From assembly GCF_000737515.1 (NCBI RefSeq), contig NZ_CP006587.1, positions 1,429,001 through 1,493,000 on the forward strand: DNA of 64,000 nt, written 5' to 3'. The notes under the pieces were generated by a model. The model searched no databases, was not told where the DNA came from, and saw only the letters and a program-made list of their open reading frames with translations. Source of the stretch: Hymenobacter sp. APR13. Its GTDB lineage: Bacteria > Bacteroidota > Bacteroidia > Cytophagales > Hymenobacteraceae. The translations under genes and the position numbers were made by a program. Position 1 is the stretch's first letter. Each line of letters opens with the position of its first letter. Below, piece after piece: positions 1-8,150 of this stretch.

Positions 1-2
1 AC

Positions 3-521
3 ATGGCAGAAATACAACAACAAGCCGACTCCGGTAAAGGAGGAAAGAAGCGGGCTAAAAAAATGTCGACCAAAATCGACATGACACCGATGGTGGACTT
101 GGCCTTCCTGCTTCTGACCTTCTTTATGCTGACCACGACGTTCAATAAGCCGAACGTGATGCAGCTGACGATGCCGGTTAAGGAGAAAAATCCTGAAGAA
201 CAATCCCAGATCAAGGCATCCAATGCCTTCACGATTCTGATGGGTGAGGCCAACAAGGTGTACTTCTACGACGGCCTGCTGGCCGACGACGTGAAGCCCG
301 AGCTGAAACTCACCAACTACTCGGCCGACGGCATCCGTAAGGAGCTGCTGGCCCGTCGTCGGAATCCGGATCTGGTGGTACTCATCAAGCCGGACGATAA
401 GTCCAACTACCAGAACATGGTAGACATCTTGGATGAGATGAACATAACCGACCAGAAGAAATATGCGTTGGTAGACATTTCGCAGGCTGACTTAGACCTC
501 ATTAAAACCTCCGGGCTATGA
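3..521 (+). CDS. exbD: ExbD/TolR-type biopolymer transport protein
   Basis: This 172-residue protein is an inner-membrane stator subunit of the ExbB-ExbD-TonB machine, which couples the proton motive force to outer-membrane receptors. A basic N-terminus (about residues 11-24) precedes one membrane helix at about residues 30-47. The helix begins MVDLAFLLLTFF and carries Asp32, which corresponds to the essential proton-path aspartate of ExbD. The remainder is a periplasmic domain. The ATG at base 3 gives a normal-length ExbD, but the window edge hides what lies upstream, where ExbB and perhaps a second ExbD would be expected. Its stop codon overlaps the tonB start by 4 bp (ATGA), indicating translational coupling. 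Confidence 0.93.
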   Translation: MAEIQQQADSGKGGKKRAKKMSTKIDMTPMVDLAFLLLTFFMLTTTFNKPNVMQLTMPVKEKNPEEQSQIKASNAFTILMGEANKVYFYDGLLADDVKPELKLTNYSADGIRKELLARRRNPDLVVLIKPDDKSNYQNMVDILDEMNITDQKKYALVDISQADLDLIKTSGL

Positions 522-1345
522 TGGATAACGCTCAAATAGCGCGGGCGAGCCTCAACGACATCGTATTCGAAGGCCGCAACAAGGCCTACGGAGCGTATGT
601 GCTGCGGCGCTTGTACAGCAAGCACGTCACGCGCGCCCTTCTCATCGCAGTTGCCTTCTTTGCCCTGCTCGTAAGCTTCCCGCTGATTGCGCGGATCTTC
701 AGCGACAACACGGTAGTGGAAGAAGACAAGATGCTGAAGGAAAACGTCCTGATGGATGCCCCTCCATTGGACCAGACCAAACCACCGCCACCGCCGCCGC
801 CACCGGAGGCGCCACCACCGCCACCGCCGAAGCTTTCCACCATCAAGTTCACGCCTCCGGTCGTGAAAAAAGATGAGGAAGTGGTGAAGCAGGAGGAAAT
901 TCCAGATCAGAAGGAACTGGAAGACAAGGTAGTCTCGACCGTCACGGTAAAAGGCAACACCGACAACCCAATCGACCTGAACGGGCTGGAAGGTGAAGGC
1001 AACAAAGTGGTGGAAGAGGTAGTGGAGCAGAAAGTTTACCAGTACGTGGAGCAAATGCCCGTATTCCCAGGTGGACAGGAAGCTTTGCTGCAATACATTG
1101 GCAAGAACATTAAGTATCCAGCGCTGGCTCTGCGCAACCAGGTAGAAGGCAAAGTATTCATTGCTTTCGTGGTTGGTCCGGATGGTCAGGTATCGGATGT
1201 GAAGGTTCAGAAGGGTATTGGCGCCGGCTGCGACGAAGAAGCTAGCCGCGTAATCAAAACCCTGCCGAAGTTTGCACCAGGTAAGCAGAACGGCCGTGCC
1301 GTGAGTGTATCCTACACCGTACCGGTGACCTTCGCTATCAAGTAA
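518..1345 (+). CDS. tonB: Energy transducer TonB (proline-rich)
   Basis: TonB spans the periplasm and transmits energy from ExbB/ExbD to SusC-type and siderophore receptors. The 275-residue protein has a cytoplasmic N-terminus of about 38 residues, longer than in E. coli TonB. A membrane helix lies at about 39-58 and two polyproline runs at about 88-104, followed by a charged linker. The TonB C-terminal domain covers about 180-275, with PVFPGGQEALLQYI and the final beta strand VSVSYTVPVTF. An ATG at 521 is a possible alternative start one codon later. It overlaps exbD by 4 bp and is followed by a strong terminator, so it ends that transcript. Confidence 0.93.
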   Translation: MMDNAQIARASLNDIVFEGRNKAYGAYVLRRLYSKHVTRALLIAVAFFALLVSFPLIARIFSDNTVVEEDKMLKENVLMDAPPLDQTKPPPPPPPPEAPPPPPPKLSTIKFTPPVVKKDEEVVKQEEIPDQKELEDKVVSTVTVKGNTDNPIDLNGLEGEGNKVVEEVVEQKVYQYVEQMPVFPGGQEALLQYIGKNIKYPALALRNQVEGKVFIAFVVGPDGQVSDVKVQKGIGAGCDEEASRVIKTLPKFAPGKQNGRAVSVSYTVPVTFAIK

Positions 1346-1381
1346 GCATACCGAGTCTGACTTCGGTCAGGCTCGCTTAAG

Positions 1382-1421
1382 AGTCCCGCATCTGGCTAAG
1401 GCTGGGTGCGGGACTTTTTTT
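1382..1421 (+). terminator. Rho-independent terminator after exbD-tonB
   Basis: Perfect 9-bp arms AGTCCCGCA (1382-1390) and TGCGGGACT (1407-1415) enclose a 16-nt loop and run into a seven-T tract at 1415-1421, 36 bp after the tonB stop. Confidence 0.85.
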
Positions 1422-1570
1422 GCAAAAAATATATACGGCTTGCATACTATATGAAATTAGGCATGCGTTATACCCCTGAAAGCCAGGCGGAATAAGTGGA
1501 TATGGGAAGTGGGAAGCCGGGTTTGGGAGTGCGCTGCGTGTATCCGTTTCACCTTTAGCCCTTATGCCCC

Positions 1571-2404
1571 ATGACCAACAGCACCCTCGATCTGCGAACC
1601 GCTACTCTCGATGACATGGTCTTCGAGGGGCGCAACAAGGCGTACGGCGCCTTCCTGCTCCGGCGCCTCTACAACCAACACTTGGCCCGGGCTTCCGCCA
1701 CGGCCATTGTGCTGAGCTTGCTCTTCATCAGCTCACCGCTGGCATTCCGCTACCTGTTTCCGCCGATCCTAATCAACCCTATCGTTGAGCTTCCACCTAC
1801 AATTGTCGCGCCTATAGATCCGCCTGTATTTGAACAGCGCGAGGTGGAACCTGTCAAACAAATAGCCGTAACGGTCAGGCCTCCGCAGGCTACTACGCCT
1901 ACCAAGGTGGTGAAGGACGAGCTGGCAAAGCCGGAAATCGCCAAGCCCGAGATTAAGGAAGTTGGCCCGGTGGTGGATGAGGTAGGCCCGACTGGTCCGG
2001 TAGCCATTGCTGGATCCGAAACCGGCAGCCTCATTGGCAGCCCTACCGGCACCAAGGACTCCGGCTCGACCAAGACGACGGGCCCGCCCAAGCCATTTAT
2101 CACGGCGGAGGTGATGCCGCAGTTTGTAGGCGGCCAGGAAGCCCTGATGCGCTACATGCAGAAAAACCTGCGCTACCCGCCCCAGGCCCTGCGCAACAAC
2201 GTGGATGGCCGGGTCTTCATCTCCTTCACAGTGCTGGCCAGCGGCGACATTGCCGACGTGCAGGTGCTGAAAGGCCTGGGCTACGGCACCGACGAGGAGG
2301 CCACCCGCGTGGTGAAGAATATGCCGGCCTGGGTGCCGGGCCAGCAGAACAACCGCTCGGTAGCGGTGCGCTACACGCTACCGATTACCTTCCGCTACGA
2401 ATAG
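1571..2404 (+). CDS. Second TonB-family energy transducer
   Basis: This 277-residue paralog of the preceding tonB shares the N-terminal segment DMVFEGRNKAYGAFLLRRLY almost exactly. It has a membrane helix at about 41-60 and a TonB C-terminal domain from about 182 (VMPQFVGGQEALMRYM) to the end (RYTLPITFRYE). It lacks the long polyproline runs. Its spacer is instead rich in Pro, Val, Lys and Glu with a Gly/Ser/Thr tail, suggesting a different periplasmic reach or receptor set. It lies 225 bp behind the first tonB, beyond a terminator, so it is probably transcribed separately. The ATG at 1571 is the only sensible start. Tandem duplication followed by spacer divergence is inferred. Confidence 0.9.
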   Translation: MTNSTLDLRTATLDDMVFEGRNKAYGAFLLRRLYNQHLARASATAIVLSLLFISSPLAFRYLFPPILINPIVELPPTIVAPIDPPVFEQREVEPVKQIAVTVRPPQATTPTKVVKDELAKPEIAKPEIKEVGPVVDEVGPTGPVAIAGSETGSLIGSPTGTKDSGSTKTTGPPKPFITAEVMPQFVGGQEALMRYMQKNLRYPPQALRNNVDGRVFISFTVLASGDIADVQVLKGLGYGTDEEATRVVKNMPAWVPGQQNNRSVAVRYTLPITFRYE

Positions 2405-2462
2405 CAGCAGGCAATATTCGCGGGCGCTAATTATCAATCAGTTACGCTGAATTGATTTTTAG

Positions 2463-2515
2463 AAAGTCAAAAATCAGCCGGTTTACGTTAAACCGGCTGA
2501 TTTTTGACTTTTTTT
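2463..2515 (+). terminator. Perfect 23-bp hairpin terminator
   Basis: Arms at 2463-2485 and 2489-2511 are perfectly complementary over 23 bp, with only a CGT loop. A T-tract follows at 2509-2515, and A-rich sequence on the other side makes it plausible in both directions. It closes the second tonB unit, 58 bp after the stop. An upstream extension of the following ORF would run through this hairpin, which argues for the downstream start at 2611. Confidence 0.85.
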
Positions 2516-2610
2516 GTGGCAATAACCCGGCGCGTCTTTCGTTTAGGCGAACCAGTGCCGGAAAAAAAAATGTTATAGAAGCGTCCGGCATTTCCACCGG
2601 GCTGGCAAGC

Positions 2611-2868
2611 ATGACCAACCGACCCACCACCGAAGAACGACTCAACCAGACGGCGCCCAAGCTGCTGCTGCGGTACTTCCTGCTGCTGATGACCATCATC
2701 TACATCGGGCTGGGCATTTGCCTCTGGGTGGCACCTATTGCGCTCAATCTGACGCCCACCGTTCGGCGGATTCTGGGCGGCGTATTCGTGCTGTATGGAA
2801 TCATTAGATTTGTCCGCATCTACCGGGAACATTTTCAGCCTTCCAAGCATGACCGTACCATTCGTTAA
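2611..2868 (+). CDS. Small two-helix membrane protein, unknown function
   Basis: The 85-residue product has a charged N-terminus (about 1-17), a hydrophobic helix at about 18-45 (LLLRYFLLLMTIIYIGLGIC) and a second helix at about 52-70 ending in basic residues. No catalytic motif is visible. The frame is open back to 2452, but that would translate through the terminator hairpin, so the ATG at 2611 is preferred. The 3' end overlaps the start of the PstS-like gene by 20 bp, implying one transcript and probable translational coupling. I do not recognise a named family. Confidence 0.7.
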   Translation: MTNRPTTEERLNQTAPKLLLRYFLLLMTIIYIGLGICLWVAPIALNLTPTVRRILGGVFVLYGIIRFVRIYREHFQPSKHDRTIR

Positions 2869-3817
2869 TCTGCAGCGCCTGGGCCTGCCGCTGGCTGTAG
2901 GAGCCTTGCTGCTGACCGGCTGCAACCAGAATCCCAACGCCAACACGGGCCCGAACGACGATACGGCCACCAGCGGCCGCATCCAGATCAGCGTGGACGA
3001 GACCTTCGCCCCCATCGTGAAGTCGCAGGTTGATACCTTTCAGAAGCTCTACACCTACGCCCACATCGACGCGGCCTATAAGGCCGAGGACTACGTAGCC
3101 AACGACCTGCTCACAGGCAAAGTGCGGGCGGTGGTACTTTCGCGGCCCCTGACCACCAAGGAGCAGGCAGATCTGGAGAAGCAGAAGCTTTTTCCGCGCA
3201 CCACTAAGATTGCCACCGATGGCTTGGCTATCATTCTGCACCCGTCTAACCCTGATTCTTTGCTGACGATGGCCCAGCTTAAGGCTATCTTCACGGGGCA
3301 GACCAGCAGCTGGAAGCAGATCAGCGGCAAGAGCAAGCTCGACCAGATCAACGTGGTGTTTGATGCCAACCGCTCCAGCACCACCCGCTACGTGCAGGAC
3401 TCCATTACGCAGGGTGCGGCCCTCACTAAGCAGGTATTCGCCGCAAAATCGAACCCAGCGCTGCTTGATTACGTTGCTACTCATCCAAACGCTATTGGCA
3501 TTGTAGGTGCCAACTGGATCAGTGACCGGGACGACGCGGCGGTGCAGCGGTTTTTGAAGCAGGTACGGGTAGCAGGCATCAGCCGCTCAGCCAGCCCTAA
3601 ATCTGAAGAAGACTACCTGCAGCCGTATCAGGCATATCTGGCCCTGAAAACCTACCCGCTCCGGCGTGAAGTATATATCATCAGCCGCGAAGGCAGGGCC
3701 GGACTTGGCACCGGTTTTGCATCCTTTGCAGCAGGTACCAAAGGGCAGTTGATCGTGCTCAAGTCAGGCATGATGCCGGCCACCGGACAGACCCGCATTG
3801 TCACGATCAAGAAGTAA
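2849..3817 (+). CDS. PstS-like phosphate-binding lipoprotein
   Basis: This is a periplasmic substrate-binding protein of the PstS class, 322 residues from the ATG at 2849. The start was chosen because it opens a lipoprotein signal peptide ending LLLTGC with lipidated Cys25. The upstream start at 2795 would bury that signal. After a low-complexity linker the PstS-like fold begins (RIQISVDETFAPIVKSQVDTF), with a typical segment AIILHPSNPDSLLTMAQLKAIF. No pstC, pstA or pstB permease genes are nearby. The partners here are ExbD/TonB, a small membrane protein and a TPR protein. The ligand is unproven, and a structural or signalling role beside the TonB complex is possible. Confidence 0.85.
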   Translation: MTVPFVNLQRLGLPLAVGALLLTGCNQNPNANTGPNDDTATSGRIQISVDETFAPIVKSQVDTFQKLYTYAHIDAAYKAEDYVANDLLTGKVRAVVLSRPLTTKEQADLEKQKLFPRTTKIATDGLAIILHPSNPDSLLTMAQLKAIFTGQTSSWKQISGKSKLDQINVVFDANRSSTTRYVQDSITQGAALTKQVFAAKSNPALLDYVATHPNAIGIVGANWISDRDDAAVQRFLKQVRVAGISRSASPKSEEDYLQPYQAYLALKTYPLRREVYIISREGRAGLGTGFASFAAGTKGQLIVLKSGMMPATGQTRIVTIKK

Positions 3818-3862
3818 TCTGCCTCTTCCTTCCACAGAAACACACCTTTTTTCACCAACCCT

Positions 3863-5479
3863 ATGCTCATGAACTTCAAGCCCTGGAATCTTTCGTTCCT
3901 CGTTGCCTTGTCAGTTTCCGGCTCTGCCGCCTTTGCTCAGACTCCTCAGAAATCCATCGAACTGGAGCGTTATAGCGAAGCCCGGGCCTCCTTGTTGCGT
4001 CAGGGCCAATCGGCCGAATCTTCGTTCGAGCTGGGCCGCCTGTATCAGATGCGCGACATGCCTGACTCGGCTGCTTATTATTTCAACCGCATCAGCCTCG
4101 ACCCCAAGAACCCCATGACCATGGTGGCTGCTGGCCGTGCCGCACTGGCGCAGGGTAAAGCCGCTGAAGCACAGGTGCAGTTTGACAATGCGGTGAAAGC
4201 CAGCAAAGGCAAAGATGCCAAGGTGTACACGATGATTGCGCAGGCTTACGGCGAGTCGGATCTAAATGACGCGTCGAAAGGCCTGACCTATGTTGATGCA
4301 GCGCACAAGCTTAACAAAAACAAAGACGACGCGGCCCTGATGATTGCCCGTGGCGACATCTACGCCAAGTCGGAAAGCGGTGGCGGCGAAGCCATGAACA
4401 GCTACGAGCGTGCCCTGCTGGCCGACCCGAAAAGCGCTCAGGCCAGCTACCGCAAAGGCGAGCTGAACGTACGTTCGCGCAACTACAACGATGCCCGGAC
4501 GGCTTTCGAACAGGCCATCAGCATCGATGCTAACTATGCTCCTGCCTACAACGCGCTGGCTGAAACCTATTTCTACGCCGGTAAGTACGACGACGCTCTT
4601 TCGACCTTCCAGAAGTATCAGGGAGTAGCCGAGAAGTCGCCGGGCACCGACGCGAAGTATGCTTCGTTCCTGTTCCTGACCAAGAAGTACCCTGAGGCGC
4701 TGGTGGAAGTGGACAAGGTATTGGCCCGCGACCCGCAGAACGTGACCATGAACCGTCTGAAGGCTTACTCGCTGTTTGAAACCGGCAAGAACGCCGAGGC
4801 GCTGACGGCTATGGAAACCTACATGAAGGTACAGCCTGCCGACAAGCTCATCACCGAAGACTACGTGTACTACGGCAAGATGCTCTCGAAAGCCGGCCGT
4901 TCCGACGAAGGCACGGCGGCCATTCAGAAAGCCATTGCCGCTGACCCCAAGAAGGCTGCTGAGTTGCAGAATGAGCTGGCTGCCAGCTACATGCTCGCCA
5001 AAAACTACCCTGCTGCCATCAAGGCTTACCAGGCCAAGATGAAAGCAGACGGCACGCCTGAGCTGACCGACCAGATCCGTCTGGCCGTGGCCTACGGTGG
5101 CAACAAGCAGTACGACAAGGCCGACAGCCTCTACAACGCTGTACTGGTGGCTCGCCCAACCTACGTGCCCGGCTACCTGATGCGCGCCAAAGCCAACTAC
5201 TATATGGACCCCGAGTCCAAGCAGGGTTTGGCCAAGCCGCACTACGAGAAGTACATTGAAATGGCCAAGACCGACCCGACCAAGTACAAGGACGGTCTGG
5301 TAGAAGCCAACAGCTACCTCGGCTACTACTACTATCAGAAAGGCGACAAAGCGGCTGCCGCTCCTTACTATAAGGAAGTGCTGGTGCTCGACCCTGCCAA
5401 CGAGAATGCCAATTCGGTAATCAAGTCTATGCAGGCTCCCGCCAAGGCTCCGGCCAAGGCGGCTCCTAAGAAGAAGTAG
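3863..5479 (+). CDS. Periplasmic TPR-repeat protein
   Basis: The 538-residue protein starts with a signal peptide (about 1-26, ending AFAQ) and is otherwise an array of tetratricopeptide repeats. Recognisable units include SFELGRLYQMRDMPDSAAYY, PAYNALAETYFYAGKYDDAL and AKNYPAAIKAYQAKM. It ends in an Ala/Pro/Lys tail (APAKAAPKKK). TPR solenoids bind proteins, so a scaffold role at the inner membrane or in the periplasm is likely. It sits 45 bp behind the PstS-like gene on the same strand and is followed by a terminator. An ATG two codons later is an equally good start. Confidence 0.88.
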   Translation: MLMNFKPWNLSFLVALSVSGSAAFAQTPQKSIELERYSEARASLLRQGQSAESSFELGRLYQMRDMPDSAAYYFNRISLDPKNPMTMVAAGRAALAQGKAAEAQVQFDNAVKASKGKDAKVYTMIAQAYGESDLNDASKGLTYVDAAHKLNKNKDDAALMIARGDIYAKSESGGGEAMNSYERALLADPKSAQASYRKGELNVRSRNYNDARTAFEQAISIDANYAPAYNALAETYFYAGKYDDALSTFQKYQGVAEKSPGTDAKYASFLFLTKKYPEALVEVDKVLARDPQNVTMNRLKAYSLFETGKNAEALTAMETYMKVQPADKLITEDYVYYGKMLSKAGRSDEGTAAIQKAIAADPKKAAELQNELAASYMLAKNYPAAIKAYQAKMKADGTPELTDQIRLAVAYGGNKQYDKADSLYNAVLVARPTYVPGYLMRAKANYYMDPESKQGLAKPHYEKYIEMAKTDPTKYKDGLVEANSYLGYYYYQKGDKAAAAPYYKEVLVLDPANENANSVIKSMQAPAKAPAKAAPKKK

Positions 5480-5496
5480 TACTTCGCTCCGCATAG

Positions 5497-5531
5497 AAAA
5501 GGCCCGCTACGTAGGTAGCGGGCCTTTTTTT
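5497..5531 (+). terminator. Terminator between convergent TPR gene and rluD
   Basis: GGCCCGCTAC (5501-5510) pairs with GTAGCGGGCC (5515-5524) around a 4-nt loop. It is flanked by AAAA and a seven-T run at 5525-5531, so it can serve the plus strand strongly and the minus strand more weakly. Confidence 0.85.
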
Positions 5532-5556
5532 ATTGCCTGACATGAGCTGACAAGCG

Positions 5557-6651
5557 CTATTTCTCGAAGCCGGCCCAATGCTCCAGCAACGCCGTGAAAT
5601 CGGCTGGCAGCTCGGCCTCGAACTGCATCTGCTCGCCCGTAACCGGGTGCACGAAGCCCAGGGACTTGGCGTGCAATGCCTGGCGCGGCATTAGCTCAAA
5701 CGCCTTTTCCACGAAGGCCTTGTAGGCCCCGGTGCGCTGCCCGTAGAGCACTTTGGTGCCGCCGTACGTGGCATCCGAGAACAGCGAGTGGCCAATGTGC
5801 TTCATGTGCACCCGAATCTGGTGGGTGCGGCCGGTTTCGAGGTTGCACTGCACCAGGGCCACGTGGCCGAAGGTCTGGAGCACCTTGTAGTGCGTTACGG
5901 CGTGCTTGCCGTGCTCATCGCCGAGCGGAAATACGGTCTGCACCTTGCGGTCTTTCAGGCTGCGCCCGATGTTGGTGCTGATGGTACCTTCCGTTTCTTT
6001 CGGAATACCCCACACCAAAGCCAGATAAGTGCGCTCGATGGTGTGGTGGAAGAACTGCTGCGAAAGGTGCGTCATGGCCCACTCCGTCTTGCCGATGACC
6101 AGCAGGCCCGACGTGTCCTTGTCGATGCGGTGGATCAGGCCGGGGCGGATGTCGCCGTTGCGGCCGGTGGGCAGGTTATTGAGGTGATACGACAGCCCGT
6201 TTACCAACGTACCGCACCAGTGCCCAAACGCCGGGTGCACCACCATGCCCGCCGGCTTGTTCACCATCAGCAACGACTCGTCTTCGTAACGGATGTCCAG
6301 ATCCATTTCCTCGGGCTGCACGCCCACTTCGCGCGGGGGCTCGGGTAGCGTGATGGTAATCACGTCGCCGGGCTTCACGCGGTAGTTGGACTTCACGGCC
6401 CGCTCGTTCACCTGCACCGCCTCGGCCTTGATGGCGTTCTGGATTTTGGTGCGGGAAGCATTCTGCAGGCGGTTGAGCAGAAACTTGTCCAGCCGGATCA
6501 GCTCCTGCCGCTTATCGGCGTGGATGCGGTGGTGCTCGTACAATTCGTCTTCGCCCTCTTCGGCTACGTCGTCCTCCCCTTCTTCTTCGGGAGCGGACAG
6601 CAGCGGCAAGGGAGTTACGAAATCGTCGTCGGTTGCGTCGGGGGTAGTCAT
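5557..6651 (-). CDS. rluD: RluD-family 23S rRNA pseudouridine synthase
   Basis: This enzyme isomerises uridines in 23S rRNA helix 69 (positions 1911/1915/1917 in E. coli RluD). The 364-residue protein has an acidic N-terminal extension of about 40 residues. An S4 RNA-binding domain follows at about 53-100 (RLDKFLLNRLQNASRTKIQ), then the catalytic domain with signature HRIDKDTSGL at 174-183, in which Asp177 is the nucleophile. GRTHQIRVHMKHIGH and a PRQALHAKSLGFVHP segment complete the fold. It is convergent with the TPR gene and separated from the ompH genes by a hairpin. The exact target site cannot be settled from sequence. Confidence 0.93.
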   Translation of the reverse strand: MTTPDATDDDFVTPLPLLSAPEEEGEDDVAEEGEDELYEHHRIHADKRQELIRLDKFLLNRLQNASRTKIQNAIKAEAVQVNERAVKSNYRVKPGDVITITLPEPPREVGVQPEEMDLDIRYEDESLLMVNKPAGMVVHPAFGHWCGTLVNGLSYHLNNLPTGRNGDIRPGLIHRIDKDTSGLLVIGKTEWAMTHLSQQFFHHTIERTYLALVWGIPKETEGTISTNIGRSLKDRKVQTVFPLGDEHGKHAVTHYKVLQTFGHVALVQCNLETGRTHQIRVHMKHIGHSLFSDATYGGTKVLYGQRTGAYKAFVEKAFELMPRQALHAKSLGFVHPVTGEQMQFEAELPADFTALLEHWAGFEK

Positions 6652-6685
6652 AAGGTGCGGGAAGGGCCTGTAGCCCCTCTATAAA

Positions 6686-6721
6686 CAACGAAGCCGGAGC
6701 ACAGCGGCTCCGGCTTCGTTG
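6686..6721 (-). terminator. 15-bp hairpin terminator after ompH
   Basis: Perfect 15-bp arms lie at 6686-6700 and 6707-6721 with a 6-nt loop. Read on the minus strand, the hairpin follows the ompH stop by 26 bp and is trailed by a short, imperfect T-rich stretch. It separates the envelope operon from rluD. Confidence 0.7.
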
Positions 6722-6746
6722 CTAGACAGATAAGGCAGTAACGGCC

Positions 6747-7400
6747 TTATTTCTTCGTTTTGGTTTTCGTCTTGGAAGCAGCCGGCGTGGCCGGAGCGGC
6801 GGCCGGGGCCGCAGCTTTAGGAGCAGCCGGGGCAGCGCCGGGCGTTACGCCCATTTTCTTCAGCACCAGATCCGAAATATCGCCTTCCTTCGGGCCGTGC
6901 AGCAGCACCGGGCTGGCACCGTCCGAGTTCAGCACGTAAGTGTAGCCGTTTTCTTCGGCCACTACGTCAATGGTCTTCTGGAGCTTGTCGAGGGCGGGCT
7001 TCAGCAGGGTCTGCTGCTTCTGCTGCAGGCTCTGGTCGGCGCTGCGCTGAAACTCCTGGATGGACTGCTGCAGGTTGGTCAGCTCCTTCTCCTTGTCGGC
7101 GCGCACGGCTTCGGCCATAGCCGCGCCACCTTTCTGGTAGGCTTCGGCTTTGGTCTGGTACTCCTGGTATTTGCTTTTCAGCTGGTTTTCGAGCTGGGTG
7201 CTGAAGGCTTTCAGGTCCGACTCGATCTGGCGGCTCTCGGGCATCTGGCTCAGCACGTACTCCACGCTGGTATAACCGATTTTCAGCGGGCCGCTGGTGG
7301 CTGCCGTGGTGGCAGGCGCCTGCGCCAGGGCAGCGCTGGCCGAAGTGAAAGTAAGGGCGGCCGCAGCCAACGCAACGCGGAATAGGTTCATGGTGGTCAT
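6747..7400 (-). CDS. OmpH/Skp-family periplasmic chaperone (distal copy)
   Basis: Skp/OmpH proteins hold unfolded outer-membrane barrels in the periplasm for delivery to the BAM complex. The protein has about 217 residues from the ATG at 7400 (ATG 7391 is also possible; the upstream TTG is unlikely). It has a signal peptide ending LAQ, an OmpH core beginning KIGYTSVEYVLSQMP, and a long coiled-coil arm rich in Glu, Gln and Lys at about residues 65-150. The Ala/Pro/Lys-rich tail ends KTKTKTKK. It lies 37 bp behind a second ompH gene, after bamA and uppS, the usual arrangement in Bacteroidota. Confidence 0.9.
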   Translation of the reverse strand: MTTMNLFRVALAAAALTFTSASAALAQAPATTAATSGPLKIGYTSVEYVLSQMPESRQIESDLKAFSTQLENQLKSKYQEYQTKAEAYQKGGAAMAEAVRADKEKELTNLQQSIQEFQRSADQSLQQKQQTLLKPALDKLQKTIDVVAEENGYTYVLNSDGASPVLLHGPKEGDISDLVLKKMGVTPGAAPAAPKAAAPAAAPATPAASKTKTKTKK

Positions 7401-7432
7401 CAAAAGAGAAACGTCTGAGGTTGTTTGAAGTA

Positions 7433-7440
7433 CAAAGTTA
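7433..7440 (-). promoter_or_regulatory. Candidate -7 box upstream of distal ompH
   Basis: TAACTTTG on the minus strand matches the Bacteroidota -7 consensus TAnnTTTG and overlaps the stop codon of the upstream ompH gene. No convincing -33 TTG is seen, so this could be chance. Confidence 0.25.
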
Positions 7441-8112
7441 GTTTTTTCGGCCGGCCGGACGCGCCGGGCGGGTAGCGGGCTTGGCGGCCGGCTTCTCGGT
7501 GTCGGCTTCGGCCTCGTCGCCGGCAGGCGTCTGCGGCGTGGCTACCGTTTTCACGGCGCCCCGCTGCGGCGTCTGGTTCCGGTCTTCACTAGCCAAACCC
7601 AATTCCTCCAGTACAAATTCCGTGTAGTCGTGCACGGGGTTGGTGTAGAGCATGGTCAGGTCGCCGGACTTGTCGAACACAATGGCCAGCTGCTTTTTCT
7701 TGGCCACTTTCTCAATGGCCTCAAACACCTGGTCCTGCACCGGCTTGGTCAATTCCTGCCGCTTCTTGAACAGCTGGCCTTCATAGCCGAAGATGCGGTT
7801 CTGGTAGGTTTTGATGTCCTGCTCTTTCTTCAGAATCTCGTCCTGCCGCTTTTTCTTCATCGGCTCGGTCAGCAGCACTTCCTCGGCCTGGTAGGTGCGG
7901 TAGAGCTTGTCGAGGTCTTTCTTCTGGGCCTCGATTTCCTTCTGCCAGTTGCCCGACAGCGTGTTGATTTCAGTCTGAGCCTGCGCGTAGGCCGGCATCT
8001 TGCCCATAATAAACTCGGAATCGACGTAGCCGAATTTCTGAGCGGAAACCGTGGTGCCGGTGGCACACAGCAGCACCAGCGTAGCAGCCAGCGCGGAGAG
8101 CAGCTTTTTCAT
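7438..8112 (-). CDS. OmpH/Skp-family periplasmic chaperone (proximal copy)
   Basis: The 224-residue Skp-like chaperone has a signal peptide ending VSAQ and then KFGYVDSEFIMGKMP, the conserved first strand. A coiled-coil tentacle covers about residues 45-130 (QKEIEAQKKDLDKLYRTYQ). The C-terminal strand IVFDKSGDLTMLYTNP is followed by a disordered tail with PAAKPATRPARPAG. It lies 38 bp after bamA on the same strand. Two diverged Skp copies side by side, this one with a typical DxSG strand and the other with a longer Ala/Pro tail, suggest partial specialisation. Confidence 0.92.
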   Translation of the reverse strand: MKKLLSALAATLVLLCATGTTVSAQKFGYVDSEFIMGKMPAYAQAQTEINTLSGNWQKEIEAQKKDLDKLYRTYQAEEVLLTEPMKKKRQDEILKKEQDIKTYQNRIFGYEGQLFKKRQELTKPVQDQVFEAIEKVAKKKQLAIVFDKSGDLTMLYTNPVHDYTEFVLEELGLASEDRNQTPQRGAVKTVATPQTPAGDEAEADTEKPAAKPATRPARPAGRKN

Positions 8113-8150
8113 ACCTAACGAATCGAATGACTGGCCAGCTCCCGCCCGTA

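Noticed and set aside
2849..3817. A full Pst phosphate ABC transporter
   Set aside because: Only the binding protein is present; there are no pstC, pstA, pstB or phoU genes around it.
4262..5494. 410-residue ORF antisense to the TPR gene
   Set aside because: Composition is a reverse reading of the real gene, with no domain, signal or conserved motif; long antisense frames are expected at this GC content.
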